Origin: Bacteroidales bacterium
GTDB taxonomy: Bacteria > Bacteroidota > Bacteroidia > Bacteroidales > VadinHA17
DNA length: 47,104 bases
Assembly (NCBI GenBank): GCA_030596125.1
Contig: JAUVKT010000011.1
Location: 1-47,104, forward strand
Direction of reading: 5' to 3'
Each line of letters begins with the position of its first letter. Within the stretch, counting starts at the first letter, position 1. Shown here piece after piece: positions 29,316 through 38,100 of the stretch. Position numbers and translations under genes: made by a program. The notes below the pieces were generated by a model. That model was given only the letters and a program-made list of their open reading frames with translations, had not been told where the DNA came from and did not search any database.

Positions 29316-32109
29316 TGTGTCTGAGATATTTCCCGGTATATGATTGCTTACATCCGATCAATTCTTCAGGTGTTCCTGCAAAGATTACTTTACCTCCCTT
29401 TTCACCACCTTCCGGGCCAAGGTCTATTATCCAGTCGGCGTTCTTTATCATCTCTACATTGTGTTCTATTAGAATTACTGAGTGACCATTTTCTACGAGT
29501 GCATTCAGTGAATTCAGGAGCTTGTTAATGTCATGAAAATGAAGTCCGGTAGTGGGTTCATCAAAAATAAAAAGTATATGTTCACCAGCTTTTTCATGAC
29601 TAAGATAATATGCCAGCTTAACCCGTTGACTCTCACCACCTGATAATGTTGAAGAGGATTGCCCCAGTCTTATGTAACCCAGTCCGACATCTGCAAGAGG
29701 TTTAAGCTTTCTGATGATTTTCTGTTCTTGCTTATCATTAATCACCAAGAAAAATTCAATGGCTTCGTTAATAGTCATCTCAAGAATCTGATAGATGTTC
29801 TTATCTCTGTATCTGACATCAAGAATATCTTTTTTGAACCTTTTTCCCTTACAACTGTCACAGATTAACTTCACATCTGCCATAAACTGCATCTCTACCT
29901 TAATAATACCTTCTCCCATGCACTCATCACACCTTCCTCCATCCACATTGAAGGAGAAATGAGATGCTTTGTATCCGTTTTGAACTGATATCTGCTGATC
30001 GGCAAATAGTTTTCTAATCTCATCAAAAGCTTTCAGATAGGTTACCGGGTTTGAACGACTCGATTTGCCAATTGGATTCTGGTCGACAATCTCAATTGCT
30101 GTTATTGAAGCTGTGTCGCCCTTTAGCACAGAAAATTTACCTGGCTTTACAGAAAAAAGATCAAGCTGATTTTTGAGTGCCGGATAAAGTATTCCGGTGA
30201 CGAGTGATGATTTGCCAGATCCGCTAACGCCCGTAATTGATGTAATAATATTGAGAGGAAACCTGACATCAATATTTTTGAGGTTGTTTTCCCTGGCTCC
30301 TGTTATTTCTATATAGCTGTTCCATTTTCGCCTGACTGAAGGAACAGGTATTGAAAGAACTCCATTCAGATATTTTCCGGTGATTGAAGTCTCAGAATCC
30401 ACTTCGGATGGAGACCCTTTGTAAATAATCTCACCTCCCAGTCGCCCTGCTTCAGGCCCGATATCTATTAAAACGTCGGCATTTCTTATAATCTCCTCTT
30501 CATGTTCTACAACAAGTACGCTGTTTCCCAGATCACGAAGCTGAAGCAGGACACCCATAAGCATATTTATGTCACGTGGATGGAGACCTATGCTTGGCTC
30601 ATCTAATATATATAGAGAGCCAACCAGACTGCTGCCAAGGGATGTAGCAAGATTAATACGTTGTGACTCTCCACCTGAAAGGCTTGAAGAGAGGCGATCA
30701 AGGGTCAGATATGATAGGCCAACATCAAACAAGAATTGTAATCTTGACCTGATTTCCAGGAGGATCCTCTCTGCAATTTCCATATCCTTCCTGCCCAATT
30801 TTATGTTTTTTATTAATTTAAGTAATTCGGAGATTGGAATTTGTGTAAGTTCCTGAATTGATTTCTTACAGATTTTTACATAACCTGCTTCCTTTCTCAG
30901 CCTGGCACCCCTGCATTCAGGACAGGTAGTTTTACCTCTGTACCTGCTAAGCATTACCCTGTATTGTATTTTGTATTTCTTTTTTTCCAGGTATTCAAAG
31001 AACCGGTTAAGTCCGTAAAAATATCTATTACCGTTCCAGACGAGCGCCCGTTGTTCTGCAGTAAGTTTGTCCCATGGTTTGTGAATGGGGAAATCGAACT
31101 TTGAAGCATTCATTATCAGGCGTTCTTTCCATTTCTTTAATTTCTCACCTTTCCAGCAAACTATCGCATTATCAAAAACCGAAAGATTCTGATTAGGTAT
31201 TACCAGCTCTTCATCTATACCGATAATCTTACTATAGCCTTCACAAACCGGACATGCCCCGAGTGGATTATTAAAACTGAAAAGATGTTCGGTAGCCTCT
31301 TCGAACTCAATACCATCGGCCTCAAAGTTGTTGGAGAAATGTTCAGGTTTAACCTTTTTTTCTTTTAAGATCTCAATTATGCAATGACCTTTTCCCGTTT
31401 TAAAAGCTGTTTCTACTGAATCGGCTATCCTGCTGAGATTATCTTCTGAATTATCGATAATAATACGATCGATGACTATATAGAATGCAGATATTGCAGC
31501 ATGCTCTCCGTTTGGCAAATCCTGGTCAATTCTTAAAACTTTCCCATCCTTTGTTCGGATCCTGTTAAAGCCCTGCTTGACGAGAAACCTGAAATATTCG
31601 CTGGATTCTATCTTATCTGTTACTGTTGCAGGAGTAAGGATAAGAGCCTTTAATCCGGCATTAAATGAGGCAATATAGCTTACAACATCGTCAACATTGT
31701 GTCTTTTTACCTCTTTTCCTGAAACCGGTGAATAGGTACGGCCTATCCTGGAGTATAGAAGTCGAAGATAATCGTATATCTCTGTGGAGGTACCAACAGT
31801 AGATCTCGGATTTCTGGTATTTACCCGCTGTTCAATGGCAATGGCAGGAGGAATACCACTTATAAAATCAACATCGGGCTTTTCCATTCTGCCCAGAAAC
31901 TGACGAGCATATGAAGATAAACTCTCAACATAACGTCTCTGGCCTTCAGCATAAACAGTATCAAATGCGAGTGATGACTTACCTGATCCTGAAACACCGG
32001 TTATTACAACAAGCCTGTTTTGAGGGATATCGATATCGATCGACTTGAGATTGTGTACTCTTGCTCCTCTGATGCTAATTTCTTGCTGTTTGCCGGTCAT
32101 ATAATTCAC
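29293..32109 (-). CDS. uvrA: excinuclease ABC subunit A
   Basis: VVITGVSGSGKSSLAFDTVYAEGQRRYVESLSSYARQFLGRMEKPDVD, two LSGGESQR signatures, zinc-finger cysteines CPECRGARL and CDECMGEG...CDSCKGKRF. Confidence 0.97.
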   Translation of the reverse strand: MNYMTGKQQEISIRGARVHNLKSIDIDIPQNRLVVITGVSGSGKSSLAFDTVYAEGQRRYVESLSSYARQFLGRMEKPDVDFISGIPPAIAIEQRVNTRNPRSTVGTSTEIYDYLRLLYSRIGRTYSPVSGKEVKRHNVDDVVSYIASFNAGLKALILTPATVTDKIESSEYFRFLVKQGFNRIRTKDGKVLRIDQDLPNGEHAAISAFYIVIDRIIIDNSEDNLSRIADSVETAFKTGKGHCIIEILKEKKVKPEHFSNNFEADGIEFEEATEHLFSFNNPLGACPVCEGYSKIIGIDEELVIPNQNLSVFDNAIVCWKGEKLKKWKERLIMNASKFDFPIHKPWDKLTAEQRALVWNGNRYFYGLNRFFEYLEKKKYKIQYRVMLSRYRGKTTCPECRGARLRKEAGYVKICKKSIQELTQIPISELLKLIKNIKLGRKDMEIAERILLEIRSRLQFLFDVGLSYLTLDRLSSSLSGGESQRINLATSLGSSLVGSLYILDEPSIGLHPRDINMLMGVLLQLRDLGNSVLVVEHEEEIIRNADVLIDIGPEAGRLGGEIIYKGSPSEVDSETSITGKYLNGVLSIPVPSVRRKWNSYIEITGARENNLKNIDVRFPLNIITSITGVSGSGKSSLVTGILYPALKNQLDLFSVKPGKFSVLKGDTASITAIEIVDQNPIGKSSRSNPVTYLKAFDEIRKLFADQQISVQNGYKASHFSFNVDGGRCDECMGEGIIKVEMQFMADVKLICDSCKGKRFKKDILDVRYRDKNIYQILEMTINEAIEFFLVINDKQEQKIIRKLKPLADVGLGYIRLGQSSSTLSGGESQRVKLAYYLSHEKAGEHILFIFDEPTTGLHFHDINKLLNSLNALVENGHSVILIEHNVEMIKNADWIIDLGPEGGEKGGKVIFAGTPEELIGCKQSYTGKYLRHKIKREGT

Positions 32110-32130
32110 TTAAGTAATATTCACTTTTCT

Positions 32131-32230
32131 CAGTTGGCCCTCCTTCGCTCTCCACTTCGTTTCAAGCTTCGGAAGGGCAAAGCAGTTGGCAATCTTCACT
32201 CTTCCAATCTTCCAATCTTCCAATTATTCC
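32131..32230. repeat. Intergenic repeat locus: 44-bp GC-rich insert between 8-bp direct repeats, then an octamer array (cttccaat)n
   Basis: CAGTTGGC at 32131-32138 and 32183-32190 flanks cctccttcgctctccacttcgtttcaagcttcggaagggcaaag; then aatcttcactcttccaatcttccaatcttccaatta. Confidence 0.9.
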
Positions 32231-32377
32231 GGTTAAGTATTAAAGATTCCAAAAGTAATATTTTTAATTTTAATTTTTTTTTAGTTAATTGCGCTTGAAG
32301 AATTTAAATGTCATTAACTATCTAAAGGAGGACCGCCTATAAATCAATTCTACTCTTAAACCAAAAGCGGAGTTAGA

Positions 32378-32965
32378 ATGAATAATAAAATAGCTGATCA
32401 TGAGTTGGTTAAACAATTCATAGATGGAAGGCAGTCTGGTATCGAAGAATTAATCAATAGACATAAAGAGAAGGTTTTTACCTATATTTCCATGTATTTC
32501 AGGGATAAAAATCTTGCTGAAGATATTTTTCAGGAAACTTTCCTGAAGGTGATAAATTCACTAAGATCCGGCAAATACAAGGATAATGGTAAATTTCTAT
32601 CCTGGGTAATGAGGATTGCACATAATCTTATAATCGATCATTTCCGTAAGGTAAAACAGACCAATCTGCTGTCAAATGATGACTATGAAACAGATATTTT
32701 TAATTGCAAAAAATTGGCTGAAGCAAATATTGAAGACTCAATGGTAATGGATCAGATAGCGAATGATGTAAGGAGCCTTCTTGAACAACTTCCGGAGGAT
32801 CAGAAGGAGGTTGTAATGATGAGACATTATGCAGGCCTTAGTTTTAAAGAGATTGCCGATCAAACTGATGTTAGTATTAATACAGCCCTTGGCAGAATGC
32901 GTTATGCTCTTATTAATATGAGAAAGATGATAGAGGAGAAGAATATCTGCCTAACGATTAATTGA
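32378..32965 (+). CDS. RNA polymerase sigma-70 family factor (ECF-like)
   Basis: DKNLAEDIFQETFLKVINSL (region 2), WVMRIAHNLIIDHFRK, LPEDQKEVVMMRHYAGLSFKEIADQTDVSINTALGRMRYAL (region 4). Confidence 0.93.
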   Translation: MNNKIADHELVKQFIDGRQSGIEELINRHKEKVFTYISMYFRDKNLAEDIFQETFLKVINSLRSGKYKDNGKFLSWVMRIAHNLIIDHFRKVKQTNLLSNDDYETDIFNCKKLAEANIEDSMVMDQIANDVRSLLEQLPEDQKEVVMMRHYAGLSFKEIADQTDVSINTALGRMRYALINMRKMIEEKNICLTIN

Positions 32966-33067
32966 TCGTTTGTACAATAATTAATTTTTATTGTCGTTCT
33001 AATGTAAACAGGTTACTAACTGCTTGTTTTGCTTATACCGTATATACTATATTTTATTAATTGAAAA

Positions 33068-33250
33068 ATGCCTATGGATAATAACTCTACTCAATTGTTG
33101 ACATTTGATAAAATTGAAATTAACGAGATAGATCTTTTTGAAGATGCATTTCGGTTTGAACAAGCTTATGCAGATATAATAAATATGCTTTCAAAGGTTG
33201 TGTACAAGCCGGATAATAAGGTAGTTATGAGAATAATTACTGATTTATAA
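33068..33250 (+). CDS. small protein of unknown function downstream of the sigma factor
   Basis: 60-aa ORF, MPMDNNSTQLLTFDKIEINEIDLFEDAFRFEQAYADIINMLSKVVYKPDNKVVMRIITDL, ending just before a terminator. Confidence 0.55.
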   Translation: MPMDNNSTQLLTFDKIEINEIDLFEDAFRFEQAYADIINMLSKVVYKPDNKVVMRIITDL

Positions 33251-33266
33251 AGAATTAAAAATGAAG

Positions 33267-33296
33267 AAAAACACGGATTAGTCCGTGTTTTTTTTG
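33267..33296 (+). terminator. Intrinsic terminator
   Basis: ACACGGA-TTAG-TCCGTGT stem extended by flanking A/T runs, followed by poly-T. Confidence 0.88.
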
Positions 33297-33324
33297 CATA
33301 ATAATATTTAAAATGATATATTTG
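33293..33324 (+). promoter_or_regulatory. Putative Bacteroidota sigma-AB-type promoter for the SPFH gene
   Basis: TTTG (33293-33296) - N20 - TATATTTG (33317-33324), matching TTTG/TAnnTTTG; start codon at 33391. Confidence 0.6.
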
Positions 33325-33390
33325 TGATATTAATATGATATCATACCTTGTTTAAGGTAAATTAATCAGGTTAAATAAATTTATACAATT

Positions 33391-34245
33391 ATGAAGCAGG
33401 AAAAATCATTCAAACCGTTTTCAGGATACCTATTACTATTTGTCCTGTTGTTGATCATTGCAGGTACTGTCCTCTCATTTATTTATGGAGTAATCTGGTC
33501 GGGGATAGTATTTGCTGTACTGTTTATTCTGACTACACATGGTTTTACAGTAGTTAACCCCAACGAATCGGCTGTATTGGTATTATTTGGTGCCTATAAA
33601 GGGACTATAAAGGAGAATGGCTTCTTCTGGGTTAATCCGTTCTTTATTCGCAAGAGAATTTCACTCAGGGCAAGAAATTTTGACAGTGAGCCGATTAAGG
33701 TCAATGATAAGATAGGGAATCCTATAAAGATTGGCTGTGTTCTTGTATGGAAAGTATTTGATACTTATAAGGCTGCGTTTGATGTTGATGAGTATGAGCA
33801 TTTTGTATTTGTTCAGAGTGATGCTGCAATTAGGAAGCTGGCAGGATTGTACCCATATGATAATTTAGAGGATCACGATGCAGTAATCACACTTCGCAGT
33901 GGTGGTGATGAGGTAAATGAGAAGCTTGAAAAAGAGATACGGGAACGTTTGGAAATGGCCGGCATTCATGTGATTGAGGCCAGGATAAACTATATTGCCT
34001 ATGCAGAGGAGATTGCAGGAGCTATGCTTCGAAGGCAACAGGCTACGGCGGTTGTTGCAGCCAGATATAAGATAGTTGAAGGTGCTGTTTCGATGGTTGA
34101 GATGGCCCTTGAACAACTTAATGATAAGGCTATTGTTGTCTTTGATGAGGAGAGAAAAGCAGCTATGGTTAGTAACCTTATGGTAGTGTTGTGTGCCGAT
34201 AAAGATGTAAGTCCTGTTGTAAATACCGGCACACTGCATCAGTGA
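33391..34245 (+). CDS. SPFH (stomatin/prohibitin/flotillin/HflK) domain membrane protein
   Basis: Two N-terminal TM segments; FTVVNPNESAVLVLFGAYKGTIKENGFFWVNPF, LERFE-like REIRERLEMAGIHVIEARINYIAYAEEIAGAMLRRQQATAVVAAR. Confidence 0.92.
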   Translation: MKQEKSFKPFSGYLLLFVLLLIIAGTVLSFIYGVIWSGIVFAVLFILTTHGFTVVNPNESAVLVLFGAYKGTIKENGFFWVNPFFIRKRISLRARNFDSEPIKVNDKIGNPIKIGCVLVWKVFDTYKAAFDVDEYEHFVFVQSDAAIRKLAGLYPYDNLEDHDAVITLRSGGDEVNEKLEKEIRERLEMAGIHVIEARINYIAYAEEIAGAMLRRQQATAVVAARYKIVEGAVSMVEMALEQLNDKAIVVFDEERKAAMVSNLMVVLCADKDVSPVVNTGTLHQ

Positions 34246-34442
34246 TGATTAAGAAAAAAGCATTTGCACTCAGGATTGATCCTGAAAAACTAAAGGCTAT
34301 TGAAAAGTGGGCTGCAGATGAGTTCAGGAGTACTAATGGGCAGATTGAATGGTTGATTGACCATGCTTTGCGAAAGGCCGGAAGGTTTAAAAGAAGGGAT
34401 AATCGAACATCATCAGACTCAGGCCCTGACTCAGAAAACTGA
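34242..34442 (+). CDS. Arc/RHH-like small DNA-binding protein
   Basis: FALRIDPEKLKAIEKWAADEFRSTNGQIEWLIDHALRKAGR: ribbon-helix-helix pattern. Start overlaps the SPFH stop. Confidence 0.78.
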   Translation: MMIKKKAFALRIDPEKLKAIEKWAADEFRSTNGQIEWLIDHALRKAGRFKRRDNRTSSDSGPDSEN

Positions 34443-34447
34443 TATGA

Positions 34448-35152
34448 TTATTGATTCTGAAAATATATAAGGCTGCACACTGCGACACCTGCTGTTTCTG
34501 TTCTGAGTCTGCTTTTTCCCAGGTTAACGGGGATAAAATTATGTTGTTCTGCTACTGTAACTTCTGCGGATGAAAAATCTCCTTCAGGGCCAATAAGTAT
34601 AATAGTATCGGTTCCAGGTTTATAAACATTATTCAGCCCATATGTGTTTCCATATATGCTGCAATGGGCGATAAATCTGTTTTGTGGCAAGTCGCGGGTA
34701 AAAAAATTGCCAAATTCCACAGCAGGATTAATAACAGGTTCCTTTGCCTTAACTGATTGTTTCATGGCAGAGATAATAATCTTTTTTACTCTTTCTGTTT
34801 TAATAATCCTTCGTTCTGAATGGTCACAAACTAATGGGGTAATTTCATCTATTCCAAATTCCACAGATTTCTCAACAAACCATTCAAAACGGTCCATGCT
34901 TTTTGTCGGGGCAATTGCAATGTGTAAATAATAATTTTTGCAATTGTAATCTTTTACCTTATTAACTATCTCAACTTTCGCCTGTTTGCCGGTTAAATCT
35001 GTAATTCTTCCTTCATAAAGTGTTCCCGAACCATTAATTATTTGCACATTATCTCCCTCTTTCAGTCGTAATACCCTGGAAAGATGTCTCGATTCTTCTT
35101 CATTGAGAATAAAGGTGTTATTGTCAGTTTCAGTTGAATAGAATATATGCAT
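34448..35152 (-). CDS. rsmE: 16S rRNA (uracil-1498-N3)-methyltransferase
   Basis: MHIFYSTE..., ESRHLSRVLRLKEGD, LHIAIAPTKSMDRFEWFVEKSVEFGIDEITPL, IILIGPEGDFSSAE, NLGKSRLRTETAGVAV. ATG at 35152 chosen because the longer ORF start would overlap the upstream gene. Confidence 0.93.
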   Translation of the reverse strand: MHIFYSTETDNNTFILNEEESRHLSRVLRLKEGDNVQIINGSGTLYEGRITDLTGKQAKVEIVNKVKDYNCKNYYLHIAIAPTKSMDRFEWFVEKSVEFGIDEITPLVCDHSERRIIKTERVKKIIISAMKQSVKAKEPVINPAVEFGNFFTRDLPQNRFIAHCSIYGNTYGLNNVYKPGTDTIILIGPEGDFSSAEVTVAEQHNFIPVNLGKSRLRTETAGVAVCSLIYFQNQ

Positions 35153-35198
35153 ATGTGATTTGCCGTAAAAATTACTTATATTGTTGTTATACTGATTG

Positions 35199-38100
35199 TT
35201 AGAATTCAAAAGGGTCTTCTTCTCCGATATCACTTGAGATCTCTGTCATCCTCCTGAGAAAACGTTCCAGTCTGTCCTGTACACCAATCATATAACTATA
35301 TGGCTGTCTTATAGTGTTATCAGGGTGTTTTCTGTCATTCTGTTTCTCCTCTCTGATTATTGAATTATAGTTATTATTCCCCGACAGGGTCATCATAACT
35401 CCCCTTGTATAGCTGAACCAGTACCATGTTGAGTCGTCGGCCTTAAGATAGATGTCCAGCATATCGCCTGATCTGCGCTTCTGCATTTCAATATACCCGT
35501 CTACCTTCACATTAATTGATTGTTTACCAATAAATCCAATACCAATTTTTCCTATTGAACGATATGACCTGTATTCGTCATTCCATACCAGTGTAACGTC
35601 ATTCAGAACAAGTTCCGGTTTAAAATCTTTTGGAAAGCTTCTGGCTACCCCATAAAGATTTAATTCCTCTCTAAGCAGGCCGGCTGCCTGCCTTCCCATG
35701 AGATCTTCCATCCTTTTGTTGTACCCTTCGGTACTGATATCAACTGCTTCAAGGGTAGGTATAAATCTTATTTCATCAGCCATTATGGAAAGTCCGGGTT
35801 CGGAGAAATGAAAATTAAATGCCATAATCAGATTTATTTCAACTAATCCTGAATCGGTAATGTGACTGACATTTCCGGCACTTTTCAGTTTAAAAAGGCC
35901 AAAATTGACTCCAGTGTTTACAAAACCTTCGCTGTACAGATCGCAGAAATTACGATCGAATGTTACTAAATTTCCTCCAAGGGAGGTGTTTGCCAGTTTC
36001 TCTTTTGATGCAATTTTATATTTTCCTGCACCTTTATCATATATCAGCCAGCCACTGGCCGGCACAAGTGGGACATCAGCCCATGATTTTCCGTGAGAGA
36101 GAAATGCTGAATACAGATGTGTTGAATCGACAGCGATATATGTGCCCGCTGTGATAAGATTTCCATTTATATCTCTGGCCTTTTCATCGACAGGAATCAT
36201 AATATTTAGTGGGTCGATATCAGAATTAAATCTTATCGGGGCACTTCCAATATTTTCACAACTTTGTACAATTCCTGATGATCCAAGGAAATTCAGATTG
36301 TCATTATCTGCATGGAAATGTACATCGCCCAGGAATGAAAAATCCGGACTAAGCATAAATTTGTCAATTTGTCTGACATGGCCGGTTCCTTTTGATTTTA
36401 ATGAATCTACAAGTATCTCGTTGAATCTGATCGGTTGTATCTCATTGTTCTCATCTATCCAGTCGTATATGCCGGTTGCTGTATATCTGGTACTCCGGAT
36501 AATATCTACCTTAGCTGAATGAATGATATGCCTGTTATTTATTGCAATTATTGACTCGTTAAGTGGGTCCATCCTTGCACCTTTGTTAATTTTCAGAATT
36601 CCGCTATCAGGCTGAATAAGTGCATCTGCAATCTTAATATAATTCACATTTTCGGCTATAACTTTTTCTTCACTAAGAATATATCTGCCGTAGGAAGCGG
36701 TAAAGGAGATAGTATCATTTCTCATGTGAGTGCTGAAAAAGGTTGGCTCTTCAATATTGTTAAGGTCCTGTTTCAGAAGCTCATCAGGTGGCATAAGCGT
36801 AGTGCTTTCTCTTCCACGCTGACTCATTGAAAGTATTTTTGAATCCATATTATACTCAAAATCAGTCATTGTGCAGATATAATTTACTTCCGGAAACATA
36901 ACAAGGGAGGAGTCGGTGTTAAGAGTGAATTTTGATATCTGGTTTTCAAAATCAATAAAAGTGTTCGCATCTTCTGCAATAAAAGCATAACCATCACCCG
37001 AGATGGATTTAAGGTTATAATTTGCCGAATCAGCCTGAATGGTCTTTTCTTCAAAACTGAAATCATTTGCCACTATTCTGGAATCAGTAAGATTAATTAT
37101 TCCTGATCCTGTTAAACCTGTTTTCGACAATAATAGTGTGCCATCAAGAGATGTTCCGTTATCGAACATATCAAAATCGATATTGTCATCCGGATCAGCA
37201 TACCATTTCTCTTCACCGGGATACCATTTTATTAATGTATTTTCAGAGGCGACTTCCGGATTAAGGGTGCTACTTGTCATGCTGAATTGATTGGCCATGG
37301 CAATAACCGAATCGGGGTACATGCTGAATTCATCTGAAGTTGCAATAGCTGTAAGATAATTGAGCCTTCCACTTCCCTTTAGCCCAGCATTACTCATTGT
37401 AATACTGTTGTAAAACCTTCCTTTCCCTTCATAGATATTTAGCCCATCATCAGGGGTTTCATAATAGAACCCCAGAGATTCATCATTTTGAACAGTAGCT
37501 ATCTGTGGCATGGCAGGTAAAATATTCCCTGCAAAAAATTCCCCTTTAAGGTTGAGGTCAGATTCCTGCAGCCTGTCCGTATTTTCAAATACAAATGGTT
37601 CGAGTCTGAAATAAAACTGGTCTGCAGGATAGATGCCTTCCAGCCCCTTTATCTTATCATAGAAAACATATGAATCACTAATAGCACTAAAAATGGGGTA
37701 TTGCTCGAGACTCATAAGTCCGGATTTATTGTTTGGATCGTCTATTAACAATTCAGCCCTGGTCATCTGTATCAGGTCTTCAATACTCCGGGAAAGTATT
37801 CCACCGTATTCATCTCTTTCATCAGTCTCAACCGCCAGCATAATTGAATCAACATTTACAAGATTGATCTTAAAAGTGTCGTAACTGAATTTAAAATCAT
37901 TTCCAAAAATGGTGATCATACCTGCCTGAACAACACCGTTGAATTCAAAACTCCTGTTTTTCTCCAGGGTAATGCTCTTGTCATATGGGAATATGGCAAC
38001 TCTCTGAGAATCACTAAGGAAGATGCGGGGGACGCCATTAATCTTGATTTTGTAATTGTGCATATCAAGCACGGCATTATCAATCGATGATGATGTTTCA

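Noticed and set aside
34242-34442. Toxin-antitoxin module
   Set aside because: The RHH-like ORF has no toxin-like partner; the neighbours are an SPFH protein and rsmE.
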